Both the position numbers and the translations under genes were made by a program. Below the pieces are notes generated by a model. The model was given only the letters and a program-made list of their open reading frames with translations. It was not told where the DNA came from and ran no database searches. A stretch of 64,000 bases of DNA from RGIG2041 sp045652745 (lineage in GTDB: Bacteria > Bacillota > Clostridia > UBA1381 > UMGS1253). Below, piece by piece: positions 44,067 to 53,481 of this stretch. The stretch spans positions 62,001 to 126,000 of the forward strand of contig JAZRUW010000012.1 in assembly GCA_045652745.1 (NCBI GenBank), in the 5' to 3' direction. Every line of letters starts with the position of its first letter. Position 1 is the stretch's first letter.

Positions 44067-45434
44067 ATGCAAAGAGAAAAATTTTCGTCCAGACTCGGCT
44101 TTCTGCTGATTTCGGCAGGGTGCGCCATCGGTCTGGGCAATGTATGGCGCTTTCCGTACATTGTCGGCAAATATGGCGGCGCGGCATTTGTTTTGCTGTA
44201 TCTGGCATTTTTGCTGTTGATGGGTCTGCCGATTATGACGATGGAGCTTTCCGTCGGCCGCGGCAGTCAGAAAAGTATAGCGATGTCGTTTGATGCATTG
44301 GAAAAGCCGGGCAGCAAGTTTCATTGGTATAAGTATATTGCCGCTGCAGGTAACTATCTGTTGATGATGTTTTACACGACGATTGCTGGTTGGATGGTGA
44401 TTTACTGCAAAAAGATGATTTGCGGCGAGATGGTTGGCATTACGACGGATCAAGCCAAGGCGGTATTCGGTGAAATGACGGCTGAACCGATTTGGATGAC
44501 GGTTGCGATGGCGATTGTGGTCATCGGTTGCTTTGCGGTTTGCTCCGGCGGCTTACAAAAGGGCGTAGAAAAAATCACAAAATGGATGATGCTTGCGCTT
44601 TTGGCGATTATGCTCGTACTGGTCGTAAATTCGCTTACGATGCCGGGCGCGTTGGAGGGACTTCAGTTTTATCTCTATCCGGACTTTGGTAAACTGATGG
44701 AAGCCGGCTTGTTTAATGCCATTTTTGATGCGATGGGTCAGGCGTTCTTTACGCTCAGTATCGGTATGGGCTCGATTGCGATTTTCGGCAGTTACATCGA
44801 CAAAAAGCATTCGCTGACGGGTGAGGCTGTGCGCATTACGCTTCTCGACACAAGTGTTGCATTTATGGCAGGTTTGATTATATTCCCGGCTTGCTTTACT
44901 TATGGTGTCAATCCGGATGCCGGCCCGAATCTGATTTTTGTCACCCTGCCGAATGTGTTTGCCGCAATGCCGGGCGGACGCATCTGGGGGACGCTGTTTT
45001 TCGTATTTCTTTTGTTTGCGGCGCTGTCTACGGTCATTGCCGTGTTTGAAAACATCATTTCGTTCTGGATGGATTTGAAGGGCTGGAGCAGAAAAAAGAC
45101 CGTGCTCATCAACGGTATTGCGCTTTTGATTTTGTCGCTGCCGTGCGTGCTCGGCTTTAACGTGCTTTCGTTTATTCAGCCGCTTGGTGCAGGCTCGAAC
45201 ATTATGGATTTGGAAGACTTTATCATCAGCAACAACATCCTGCCGCTCGGTTCGTTGGTATACTTGATTTTCTGTACCTACAAGTTCGGTTGGGGCTGGG
45301 ATAACTTTATCGAAGAGGCGAATACCGGCGACGGCCTTAAGTTCCCGAAAGCCATTCGCATTTATGCAAAATATGTTCTGCCTTTCATTATTCTGTTTAT
45401 TTTTGTGCAGGGATATATTGCGAAGTTCTTTTAA
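44067..45434 (+). CDS. Sodium-dependent NSS-family transporter
   Basis: 455 residues with about 11-12 transmembrane helices. The first helix carries the NSS/SNF landmark GCAIGLGNVWRFPYI (~16-30), which lines the sodium and substrate sites in LeuT-like proteins, and helix 6 the FTLSIGMGSIAIFGSY segment. Substrate is likely an amino acid or amine, not predictable further. Start ATG 44067 with GGGGGA; the upstream in-frame extension overlaps the terminator region. Single gene, own terminator. Confidence 0.92.
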   Translation: MQREKFSSRLGFLLISAGCAIGLGNVWRFPYIVGKYGGAAFVLLYLAFLLLMGLPIMTMELSVGRGSQKSIAMSFDALEKPGSKFHWYKYIAAAGNYLLMMFYTTIAGWMVIYCKKMICGEMVGITTDQAKAVFGEMTAEPIWMTVAMAIVVIGCFAVCSGGLQKGVEKITKWMMLALLAIMLVLVVNSLTMPGALEGLQFYLYPDFGKLMEAGLFNAIFDAMGQAFFTLSIGMGSIAIFGSYIDKKHSLTGEAVRITLLDTSVAFMAGLIIFPACFTYGVNPDAGPNLIFVTLPNVFAAMPGGRIWGTLFFVFLLFAALSTVIAVFENIISFWMDLKGWSRKKTVLINGIALLILSLPCVLGFNVLSFIQPLGAGSNIMDLEDFIISNNILPLGSLVYLIFCTYKFGWGWDNFIEEANTGDGLKFPKAIRIYAKYVLPFIILFIFVQGYIAKFF

Positions 45435-45444
45435 AAATCAACAA

Positions 45445-45484
45445 CAAAAAAGCGCCAAGTTCAATTTTGAACTTGGCGCTTTTG
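45445..45484. terminator. Bidirectional terminator
   Basis: Nineteen-base-pair stem (AAAAGCGCCAAGTTCAA and complement) between the convergent transporter and MsmK-type genes. Confidence 0.92.
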
Positions 45485-45494
45485 GTTTATGTAA

Positions 45495-46604
45495 TTAGTT
45501 CATGATTGCAACTTCGGTGTCCTTATCGAAGAGGTGAATCTTGTTCGGGTCAAGCGCAACCTTGATTGCATCGCCGATCTTAGAGGTCGATTTCGGGTTA
45601 ACGCGTGCTGTGAACGGTACGCCTTCTACGAGGAGGTAGAGGTAGGTTTCCGCACCCATCATTTCTGTGATTTCAACCTTTGCATCAATTACGGATTCTG
45701 CATTTGCAGCGATGGACGCTTCGTCATCGCGCAGGTCTTCCGGACGGATACCCATGGTTACATCTTTGCCGAAATATTCAGCCGGGATTGTAGCTGCCTT
45801 TTCTGCTTCAAGCTTAATCTTGCTTGCGCCGAAGGATACGAATGCATCGTCACCTTCCTTGGTGAGTTTTGCATCGATGAAGTTCATCTGCGGGCTGCCG
45901 ATGAAGCCTGCAACGAACTTGTTAGCCGGTGCATTGTAGAGGTTCATCGGGGAGTCTACCTGCTGAACAATACCGTCCTTCATAACCACGATGCGGCTAC
46001 CCATGGTCATAGCCTCTGTCTGGTCATGTGTTACATAGATAAAGGTTGTCTGCAACTTCTGGTGCAGCTTACCGATTTCTGTACGCATCTGTACACGCAG
46101 TTTAGCGTCGAGGTTGGAGAGCGGCTCGTCCATCAAGAATACTTTCGGCTCACGCACAATCGCACGACCGAGGGCAACACGCTGTCTCTGACCGCCGGAA
46201 AGCGCCTTCGGCTTTCTGTCGAGGAGGTGTTCGATGTCGAGGATTTCTGCTGCTTCCTGAACGCGTCTTTTGATTTCGTCACGCGGCATCTTACGCAGTT
46301 TCAAACCGAATGCCATGTTTTCAAACACGGTCATGTGCGGATAGAGGGCGTAGTTTTGGAATACCATTGCGATATCTCTGTCTTTCGGAGCAACTTCGTT
46401 TACGAGTCTGCCGTCGATGTAGAGTTCGCCGTCACTGATTTCTTCCAAACCTGCGATCATTCTCAGAGTTGTGGATTTACCGCAACCGGAAGGACCAACC
46501 AGGATGATAAATTCCTTGTCTTCGATCTCAAGGTTGAAGTCGCTTACTGCAACAACGCCGCCCGAGTATCTTTTGTAGATGTTCTTTAAGCTTAAGTTTG
46601 CCAT
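45495..46604 (-). CDS. Sugar ABC transporter ATPase, MsmK/UgpC type
   Basis: 369 residues. ATPase domain with Walker A GPSGCGKST, signature LSGGQRQRVALGRA, Walker B VFLMDEPLSNLD and the switch His in VTHDQTEA. C-terminal TOBE/MOP-like regulatory part (~240-369) with GIRPEDL. It powers CUT1-type carbohydrate importers. No permease or binding-protein genes are nearby, so it probably serves several importers encoded elsewhere, as known for MsmK. Start ATG 46604 with AGGGG. Confidence 0.92.
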   Translation of the reverse strand: MANLSLKNIYKRYSGGVVAVSDFNLEIEDKEFIILVGPSGCGKSTTLRMIAGLEEISDGELYIDGRLVNEVAPKDRDIAMVFQNYALYPHMTVFENMAFGLKLRKMPRDEIKRRVQEAAEILDIEHLLDRKPKALSGGQRQRVALGRAIVREPKVFLMDEPLSNLDAKLRVQMRTEIGKLHQKLQTTFIYVTHDQTEAMTMGSRIVVMKDGIVQQVDSPMNLYNAPANKFVAGFIGSPQMNFIDAKLTKEGDDAFVSFGASKIKLEAEKAATIPAEYFGKDVTMGIRPEDLRDDEASIAANAESVIDAKVEITEMMGAETYLYLLVEGVPFTARVNPKSTSKIGDAIKVALDPNKIHLFDKDTEVAIMN

Positions 46605-46795
46605 TGTCAAATACCCCTTTCCTTTTTAGGAAAAAATATTGAAATTTTCCGTTCTTGAAAAATTCACTGTACCTATTATAACATACTAAAAAAGGTTTTT
46701 ACATAACCAAAGTATACAAAAATGAAAGTCTGTTTTTTAGCATATTGCACAAAAAATGGTACTGTAATTTCTTACAGCACCATTTCGAAGTTTTA

Positions 46796-48856
46796 TCAGT
46801 CTTGTGCGTTCTTCTTTGCGGCCTCGATTACCTTGTCTACGATGTTCTTCGGAGCATCTTCATAGCGAACGAAGTTGAACTCGAACATACCGCGACCCTG
46901 GGTCATCGAGCGCAAGTCGGTTGCGTATTTTGCCATTTCCGCTACCGGAACTTCAGCTTCGACCACGCCGCTGTTCATGCCGAGGATGCGGCCGCGGCGT
47001 TTGTTGATATCGCCGATGACATCACCCATGAGGGTTTCCGGAACGGTAACGGTTAAGAAGCCGACCGGCTCTAAGAGAACCGGATTTGCCTGCGCCAGAC
47101 CTGCTTTATAGGCAAGACCTGCGGCAACCTTGAAGGCCATTTCCGAAGAGTCTACCGGATGGTAGGAACCGTCAAGCAACGTTGCTTTCAAGGAAACGAC
47201 CGGATAGCCTGCGAGCACGCCGTGCTCCATACATTCTTTTAGTCCCTTTTCCACAGCCGGGAAGTAGTTTTTCGGTACGCTGCCGCCGAATACGTTTTCG
47301 CAGAACTCCAGACCTTCGCCCGTGCCCGGCTCAAACTCAATCACAACGTGGCCGTACTGACCGTGACCGCCGGACTGCTTTTTGTGCTTGCCTTCTACCT
47401 TCGCGCGACCGCGGATGGCTTCTCTGTACGGTACAATCGGCGCTTCGAGCTTGGCATCTACCGAGAACTTGCTTTTAAGCTTACTTAAGATAATGTCCAA
47501 ATGCTGTTCGCCTTGACCGGATAAAATCATCTGCTTGGTTTCTTTGTTGGTCGTCAGGCTGATGGTCGGGTCTTCTTCACGCAGTTTGGTAAGACCCATG
47601 CTGATTTTTTCTTCGTCGCCCTTTGCCAGCGGCAGTACGGCGAGGGAGATAATCGGTTTCGGATAGTCGATGCCTTCGAGTTTTACAAATGTGCCTGCCT
47701 TGCAGAGCGTATCGCCCGTAGCGGTTACGGCAAGTTTGGTTACTGCGCCGATATCGCCGGCGGAGATTTCGCTGACTTCAATCTGCTTTTTGCCCTTTAC
47801 GGCATACAGACGGCCGATTTTTTCGCTTGCATCCTTGTTCGGATTATAAACGGTGGTGTCCGCTTTAATGCTGCCGGAGAGTACGCGGAAAATTGAAAGC
47901 TTGCCAACGTACGGGTCGGCTACGGTTTTAAATACGACGGCTGCAAAGTCACTGTCCGGCGATGCAACGATTTCCACCGGATTGCCGTCTTTATCTTCGG
48001 CAACGCTGGCTTCGGCTTTGACCGGAGACGGCATGATTTCCACCATCTTATTCATAAACAGTTCTACGCCCTTGCCGGAAGTGGTATCGCCTGCAAATAC
48101 AGGGATAATCAGGTTTTCCTTAATACCTGCGCGGATACCCTTCTCAATTTCTTCTGCGGTAAAGGCTTCGCCTTCAAAGTATTTTTCCATCAGCGCATCG
48201 TCGGTTTCCGCAATCTGTTCGGTCATCGCTTCGCGCATGGATTCCAAAATGGCCTTATGGCTGTCCGGTACCGGAATTTCGCTCATCTTGAAGCCGTCTG
48301 TGGCATAAGCCTTGCCGGAAACGGTGTCGATAATACCGGTCATGTTTTTATCTGCATCCAAAATCGGAATGGAGAAGGCAACAACGGCCGCACCGAAACG
48401 GCTCTTAATTTGCTCTAAAATGCCTTCGTAATCTGCATGCTCGTTCTCAACTTTCGATATATAGATAGCGATTGGCAAGTGGTGATTTGCTGCCGCGCGA
48501 AAAGCCTTTTCCGTGCCGACTGCCACACCGGATTTACCGCTGACTGCGATGACTACGCAATCTGCGCCGCGCATACCTTCGTATACGCCGCCGATAAAAT
48601 CAAAATATCCCGGGGTGTCAATTAAATTCAGCTTGTGACCTTTCCACTCCACCGGTGCCACCGCTGTGCTGATGGAGAAATTACGCTTGGTTTCCTCTGT
48701 ATCAAAATCCATTGTTGCAGAGCCGTCGGCTACGTTGCCAAAACGGTCGATAGCGCCACTGTGAAACAGCATTGCTTCACACAGTGTTGTCTTACCTGCA
48801 CGACCGTGACCCGTAAAGCAAATGTTTCTGATTTTGTCCATCGAAAAAGTACCCAT
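46796..48856 (-). CDS. Elongation factor G-like GTPase
   Basis: 686 residues with the five-domain EF-G layout. G1 is GHGRAGKTTL, G3 DTPGYFDF; the usual G4 NKxD reads SKVENEHADY, that is Ser for Asn and Glu for Asp, which suggests altered nucleotide recognition. Domain IV has the HKKQSGGHGQYGHV loop. It belongs to the EF-G-like second group (often named FusA2 or EF-G-like) rather than the canonical translocase, which should be encoded elsewhere near rpsL/rpsG. Role unproven; perhaps ribosome recycling or a stress function. Start ATG 48856 with AGGGGG; an ATG five codons later is possible. Confidence 0.88.
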   Translation of the reverse strand: MGTFSMDKIRNICFTGHGRAGKTTLCEAMLFHSGAIDRFGNVADGSATMDFDTEETKRNFSISTAVAPVEWKGHKLNLIDTPGYFDFIGGVYEGMRGADCVVIAVSGKSGVAVGTEKAFRAAANHHLPIAIYISKVENEHADYEGILEQIKSRFGAAVVAFSIPILDADKNMTGIIDTVSGKAYATDGFKMSEIPVPDSHKAILESMREAMTEQIAETDDALMEKYFEGEAFTAEEIEKGIRAGIKENLIIPVFAGDTTSGKGVELFMNKMVEIMPSPVKAEASVAEDKDGNPVEIVASPDSDFAAVVFKTVADPYVGKLSIFRVLSGSIKADTTVYNPNKDASEKIGRLYAVKGKKQIEVSEISAGDIGAVTKLAVTATGDTLCKAGTFVKLEGIDYPKPIISLAVLPLAKGDEEKISMGLTKLREEDPTISLTTNKETKQMILSGQGEQHLDIILSKLKSKFSVDAKLEAPIVPYREAIRGRAKVEGKHKKQSGGHGQYGHVVIEFEPGTGEGLEFCENVFGGSVPKNYFPAVEKGLKECMEHGVLAGYPVVSLKATLLDGSYHPVDSSEMAFKVAAGLAYKAGLAQANPVLLEPVGFLTVTVPETLMGDVIGDINKRRGRILGMNSGVVEAEVPVAEMAKYATDLRSMTQGRGMFEFNFVRYEDAPKNIVDKVIEAAKKNAQD

Positions 48857-49147
48857 AGAAATACCCCCTTTAAGATTTGTGTATAGACTAAGATGTCACT
48901 AAACAATGAAAAATTGCGCAAACGCCTTAAAACTATACTATAATACTTGTATATTTCTCTTTTTATGTAGGATTTCCTTTTGGAATACTAACCAAGATTA
49001 TTTTATCGGTTTTGTGCAAGGTGCACAAGGAAAAGCGCAAAAATACGGAAAAATGATACAAAAGCGACGACTTGTATCGACAAAGAGAGTTGTTCTTATA
49101 GAAAAGAGGGAGGGTTTTTGGGCAAAATGCCAATGGGGGATATAAAC
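48857..49147. other. Intergenic region before the EF-G-like gene
   Basis: About 290 bp between divergently oriented transcription ends. It holds the leader of the EF-G-like gene with a TATTAT-type -10 on the minus strand near 48945. No ORF with a ribosome site or known RNA was recognised. Confidence 0.4.
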
Positions 49148-49181
49148 AAAAAGGAGACATTCTGATGAATGTCTCCTTTTA
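49148..49181. terminator. Terminator of the secDF unit
   Basis: AAAAGGAGACATTC / GAATGTCTCCTTTT stem with loop TGAT, 16 bases after the secF stop on the minus strand. Confidence 0.9.
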
Positions 49182-49196
49182 AATACGTTTGGTTTC

Positions 49197-50090
49197 TTAT
49201 CTTGCAGATTTCTTGGTTACATCGCTCCAAGCGCCCCACCACGGACTTGCAATGAAAATCGAGGTGAAAGAACCGCATACAATACCGATGATAATCGGCA
49301 GTGCGAAATTCTTTAAGGAAGATGCGCCCATGAAATAGAGCACGATGAGTGTAATCAAAGTTGTGATGGAGGTGTTGATAGTACGGGTCATAGACTGCCA
49401 GATACTCTTTTCAACAACTTCCGTGTTGGTGCTCTTTCTGTCTATCTTTCTGTTTTCTCTGATACGGTCAAAGATAACGATTGTATCGTTGATGGAGTAA
49501 CCTACAACCGTTAAGATTGCTGCGATAAATGTCGTCGAGAGCGGAATCTTTGCGATTGCATATACGCTCATCATAACGAGTACGTTTGCAATGAGGCAAA
49601 GTACGGCCATTACGCCGCTCTTCCACTCAAAGCGAATCCAGATGTAGATGAGCATCAAGATTGCGGCAAGCAAGGTAAACAGCAGGGTTCTGGTCTTCAT
49701 TTCGTTACCATAGGTTGCTGCCTGTGTTGCACTGCTGAGGGTGATTTCTTCCGCCTTTAAGCCGTGCTTGTCAGCGACTGCCTTGATACCTGCGTCTCTC
49801 TGCTCCGGTGTGAGCACGATGGACTTGATTACGATGTTTTGCGAGCCTGTACCCGTCAGCTGTACGGTCGGCTCGATTTCGATGCCTGCAGCTGTCATGT
49901 AAAGCGAAGCTGCTTCAGCACGCTCTGCGCTTGTGAGCGCTTTGCCCATGCCGAGTTCTACGGATGTACCGCCTGCGAAATCAATATCCTGTCTGAAACC
50001 GCCGTTTACGAAGAAACCGATTAAACCTGCTACAATAATCAGTACAGGAATAAGAGTAAACCACAGTTTATTTTTTGTTACATTAAACAT
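49197..50090 (-). CDS. secF: Protein translocase subunit SecF
   Basis: 297 residues. Six transmembrane helices with a large first periplasmic-side loop (GGFRQDIDFAGGTSVELGM at its start), the GYSINDTIVIFDRIRENR motif of helix 4-5 and the C-terminal ALPIIIGIVCGSFTSIFIASP. Works with SecD in proton-driven late steps of protein export. The start follows AAGGAAGG. 22 bp after secD. Confidence 0.95.
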   Translation of the reverse strand: MFNVTKNKLWFTLIPVLIIVAGLIGFFVNGGFRQDIDFAGGTSVELGMGKALTSAERAEAASLYMTAAGIEIEPTVQLTGTGSQNIVIKSIVLTPEQRDAGIKAVADKHGLKAEEITLSSATQAATYGNEMKTRTLLFTLLAAILMLIYIWIRFEWKSGVMAVLCLIANVLVMMSVYAIAKIPLSTTFIAAILTVVGYSINDTIVIFDRIRENRKIDRKSTNTEVVEKSIWQSMTRTINTSITTLITLIVLYFMGASSLKNFALPIIIGIVCGSFTSIFIASPWWGAWSDVTKKSAR

Positions 50091-50112
50091 TTACTTTTAC
50101 CTTCCTTTCTAA

Positions 50113-51405
50113 TTATTCAGCATCTGCTTTTTTAAGCATGTTTGCGCCGTATGCCTTCGGGTTTACGATATTTAAGCCGACAACCTGATTTAAAAGGAAA
50201 CGTGTCAGCGTGATTGCGGTGAACATGGAGAGTACGACACCGATGAGCAAGGTGATTGCAAAGCCCTGTACGGTTGCAACGCCCGACGCCCACAGCACGA
50301 TTGCCGCAATCAAGGTGGTGATGTTACCGTCTAAAATTGCAGTAAGTGCACGCTTGAAGCCTGCATCTACGGAAGCACGAACGGTCTTGCCGTTTCGGAT
50401 TTCTTCCTTAATTCTTTCAAAAATCAATACGTTTGCATCCACGGCCATACCGATGGAGAGGATGATGCCTGCAATACCGGAAAGGCTTAAGTTGATGCGG
50501 AATGCGCCGATAATCAGGCAGGTTAAACCGATGTAACCGATGAGCGAGATATCTGCAACTAGGCCCGGAAGTCTATAGAAAATCAGCATGAAAATCATAA
50601 TGAGAAGGATACCGATGAGTGCCGCCCAAAGGCTTGTAGCAAATGCGCCTTCACCGAGCTCTGCGCCGACTTCGCTGGATTCGATGGCTTCAAGTTCAAC
50701 CGGCAACTGACCGGACTTAATCTGATTTGCAAGCGTAGATGCGGTTTCCTGTGTGAAGCTGCCGGAAATTACGCAAGTATTGGAGTTGATGGTTTCGGAA
50801 ACCATCGGCATGGAAATCGGCACATCATCCATGCAGATTGCGATGTAGTTTTTGCTTTCAGCGGCCTTTGCAGCTGCAGCAGCGGTTGCTTTTGCAAACT
50901 TTTCGCGGCCTGCATCGTTGAGCGTCAGGCTTACATAGTGCTCTGCGTTGGATAGTTCACTGACCTGACCGTATTCATAGCTTGCGCTGTCTACATCCTT
51001 ACCTTCCAATACAACATTGCCGTCCGCATCCTGGAAAGTCAGTTTTGCGGTGGAGCCGAGCAGCGAGATTGCTTCTTCGGCTTCAATGTTCGGGATTTCA
51101 ACGCGGATGCGGCTTGCGTTTTGCAGTCTGCTTACGCGCGCTTCCGTGTAGCCGAGGTAGGAAAGACGTGTACGCATAACGTCTTCTACAACATTCATTT
51201 CTTCTTCGGTTACGTTTTCAGCCTTTGCTTCAAAGGTGATGGTCGAACCGCCCGCGAGGTCGATGCCTTCGTTAAGACCGCCCTCTTGCAGGATACCTGT
51301 GTAATACTGCTTGCCGAACAACGTGATACCGCCGAGCGAAATTGCTGTGATGGCAACCACGATGATTAAAGCAAGCGCCATGAAAATACCGCTTTTTACT
51401 TTCAT
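50113..51405 (-). CDS. secD: Protein translocase subunit SecD
   Basis: 430 residues. N-terminal transmembrane helix, GIDLAGGSTITFEA segment, P1 extracytoplasmic domain, then five helices with the conserved GMAVDANVLIFERIKEE motif in the second half. Partner of SecF; the two are separate genes here, not fused as in Bacillus. Start ATG 51405 with GGAGG. It follows the glycyl-tRNA synthetase gene by 36 bp, possibly in the same transcript. Confidence 0.95.
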   Translation of the reverse strand: MKVKSGIFMALALIIVVAITAISLGGITLFGKQYYTGILQEGGLNEGIDLAGGSTITFEAKAENVTEEEMNVVEDVMRTRLSYLGYTEARVSRLQNASRIRVEIPNIEAEEAISLLGSTAKLTFQDADGNVVLEGKDVDSASYEYGQVSELSNAEHYVSLTLNDAGREKFAKATAAAAAKAAESKNYIAICMDDVPISMPMVSETINSNTCVISGSFTQETASTLANQIKSGQLPVELEAIESSEVGAELGEGAFATSLWAALIGILLIMIFMLIFYRLPGLVADISLIGYIGLTCLIIGAFRINLSLSGIAGIILSIGMAVDANVLIFERIKEEIRNGKTVRASVDAGFKRALTAILDGNITTLIAAIVLWASGVATVQGFAITLLIGVVLSMFTAITLTRFLLNQVVGLNIVNPKAYGANMLKKADAE

Positions 51406-51441
51406 GTTTTTTGCCTCCTTGTGCTTTATGGTTAATTTAAA

Positions 51442-52833
51442 TTAGAATTCCATTTTTTCTTCGAGGTAAGCTGCCAGCTCGGAAATCGGCATACGCACCT
51501 GCTCCATGCTGTCACGCTCACGAACGGTTACGCAACCGTCCTGCTCGCTTTCAAAGTCGTAGGTGATACAGAACGGTGTACCGATTTCGTCTTGGCGGCG
51601 ATATCTTTTACCGATGGAACCTGCATCGTCAAATTCGATACGGAATTTCTTAGAAAGCATCTCGTATACTTCGCCTGCCTGCTCGGAGAGCTTCTTCGAC
51701 AGCGGCAGTACGGCAGCCTTAATCGGTGCGAGTGCCGGATGCAAACGCAGTACCACGCGCACATCGTCGCCTTCCAAAGCTTCTTCGTCGTACGCATCTA
51801 CTAAGAATGCGAGTGCCACACGGTCTGCACCGAGCGACGGCTCTACGCAGTACGGTACATAACGCTCGTTGGTTACCGGATCGGTGTAATCCATGCTTTC
51901 GCCGGAGTGCTCTGCATGCTGCTTTAAGTCGTAGTCTGTTCTGTCTGCAATACCCCAAAGCTCGCCCCAACCGAACGGGAATACAAATTCGATATCCGTT
52001 GTTGCGTTGGAGTAGTGGGAGAGTTCTTCTTTCGCGTGGTCGCGGAAACGCAGGTTTTCTTCGCGGATACCCAAGGTGAGCAGGAAGTTCATGCAGTAGT
52101 CTTTCCAGTATTTAAACCAGTCTAAGTCCGTACCCGGTGCGCAGAAGAATTCAAGCTCCATCTGCTCAAACTCACGTGTTCTGAACACGAAGTTGCCCGG
52201 TGTGATTTCGTTACGGAAGGATTTACCTACCTGTGCGATACCGAACGGAATCTTCTTTCTGGATGTACGCTGTACATTTTTGAAGTTTACAAAAATACCC
52301 TGTGCGGTTTCCGGACGCAGATACAGCTCGGACTGGGAGTCCTCTGTTACGCCCTGGAAGGTTTTAAACATCAGGTTAAACTTACGGATGTCCGTGAAGT
52401 TTTTCTTGCCGCATTCCGGACAAACGACATCGTTTGCCTGGATGAACTCGAGCATTTGCTCGTTGGTCCAGCCGTCAACGGCAACGGTTTCGCCCTTTGC
52501 CTTGCAGTGGTCTTCGATGAGCTGGTCGGCTCTGAAGCGTGCCTTACATTCCTTACAGTCCATCAGCGGGTCGGAAAAACCGCCCACGTGGCCGGATGCA
52601 ACCCAAGCCTTCGGGTTCATAATGATTGCAGCATCCAGACCGACATTGTATCTGGATTCCTGTACAAACTTTTTCCACCAAGCACGCTTTACGTTGTTTT
52701 TGAATTCCACGCCGAGCGGACCGTAGTCCCAGGAATTTGCAAGTCCGCCGTAGATTTCGGAGCCCGGATATACAAATCCGCGGCCTTTACACAGCGCGAC
52801 GATTTTTTCCATTGTTTTTTCAGAGTTGTTCAC
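51442..52833 (-). CDS. glyS: Glycyl-tRNA synthetase, dimeric (single-chain) type
   Basis: 463 residues. Class II synthetase of the alpha2 type. Motif 2 FRNEITPGNFVFRTREFEQMELEFF and motif 3 near PSLGADRVALAFL are present, as is a zinc-type cysteine set (CKECKARF at ~97 and CPECGKKNF at ~141). C-terminal anticodon-binding domain ~360-463. It starts with GTG 52833, eight bases after GGAGGT. The leader is only about 90 nt and contains a GATAGGG/CCCTATC hairpin, with a promoter TTGACT/TAAACT upstream on the minus strand; it lacks T-box landmarks. Confidence 0.96.
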   Translation of the reverse strand: MNNSEKTMEKIVALCKGRGFVYPGSEIYGGLANSWDYGPLGVEFKNNVKRAWWKKFVQESRYNVGLDAAIIMNPKAWVASGHVGGFSDPLMDCKECKARFRADQLIEDHCKAKGETVAVDGWTNEQMLEFIQANDVVCPECGKKNFTDIRKFNLMFKTFQGVTEDSQSELYLRPETAQGIFVNFKNVQRTSRKKIPFGIAQVGKSFRNEITPGNFVFRTREFEQMELEFFCAPGTDLDWFKYWKDYCMNFLLTLGIREENLRFRDHAKEELSHYSNATTDIEFVFPFGWGELWGIADRTDYDLKQHAEHSGESMDYTDPVTNERYVPYCVEPSLGADRVALAFLVDAYDEEALEGDDVRVVLRLHPALAPIKAAVLPLSKKLSEQAGEVYEMLSKKFRIEFDDAGSIGKRYRRQDEIGTPFCITYDFESEQDGCVTVRERDSMEQVRMPISELAAYLEEKMEF

Positions 52834-53060
52834 TTTTGTCTACCTCCATAAATATGCTTCACACTTCTGGCTGAAGTATGAGCCAAAGGCGATAGGGAAT
52901 ACACACCCCAACAGCCCTATCCTATAGTTTATCAAAAAATGGGAAAAAGTCAAGTTGTTTGGTGCACCTTTTTAATAATATATAGTAGTTTTTCAAAAGA
53001 GTATTGAAATAATTGTAGAATTTTGCGGTAAAACAGTGTTTTTTTGTTCAATATGCCGAC

Positions 53061-53089
53061 TTGAAAGATGCGCAAATGTGTGTTAAGAT
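53061..53089 (+). promoter_or_regulatory. Promoter of the AbrB-family gene
   Basis: TTGAAA (53061-53066), 17-nt spacer, TAAGAT (53084-53089). Confidence 0.6.
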
Positions 53090-53130
53090 ATACTTACAGT
53101 AAATTATGGAAATGCTAGGGGGCTTTACAT

Positions 53131-53373
53131 ATGAAAAAAACAGGTATGACCAGACCGGTGGATGAATTGGGCAGAGTGGTAATCCCAAAGGAAATACGAA
53201 GCAGTCTGCAAATTGAGGTCAAGGACAGGCTGGAGATTTTACTCGACGGGGATGCAATCGTCTTGAAAAAATATGACCCGAGCTGCATGTTCTGCGGTGC
53301 AACCGAGCATGTGGAAGATGTGATGGGCAAAAATATCTGCCGTGCTTGCGTGGAAAAACTTAAGAAACTGTAA
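53131..53373 (+). CDS. AbrB/SpoVT-type transition-state regulator
   Basis: 80 residues. N-terminal swapped-hairpin AbrB DNA-binding domain (1-48: GMTRPVDELGRVVIPKEIRSSLQI). The C-terminal half has two CxxC pairs (CMFCGAT, CRACVEKL) rather than the AbrB multimer domain, so metal binding is likely. Such proteins repress stationary-phase genes in Bacillus; targets here are unknown. ATG with AGGGGG-like sequence upstream. Single gene with its own promoter. Confidence 0.9.
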   Translation: MKKTGMTRPVDELGRVVIPKEIRSSLQIEVKDRLEILLDGDAIVLKKYDPSCMFCGATEHVEDVMGKNICRACVEKLKKL

Positions 53374-53395
53374 CTGCAATTCACTAAAAAATACC

Positions 53396-53424
53396 TTGCA
53401 ACGAACGTCGGTTTGTGTTATAAT
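53396..53424 (+). promoter_or_regulatory. Promoter of yebC
   Basis: TTGCAA (53396-53401), 17-nt spacer, TATAAT (53419-53424). Confidence 0.7.
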
Positions 53425-53481
53425 CAAATGGTTGTAACGCAAAGCGGCGTTATATATTTGCAAAACAGGAGTGAAAGTAAC

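Noticed and set aside
52834..52960. T-box leader before the glycyl-tRNA synthetase gene
   Set aside because: The leader is only about 90 nt and shows a simple hairpin; the long stem I and the conserved T-box antiterminator sequence were not found.
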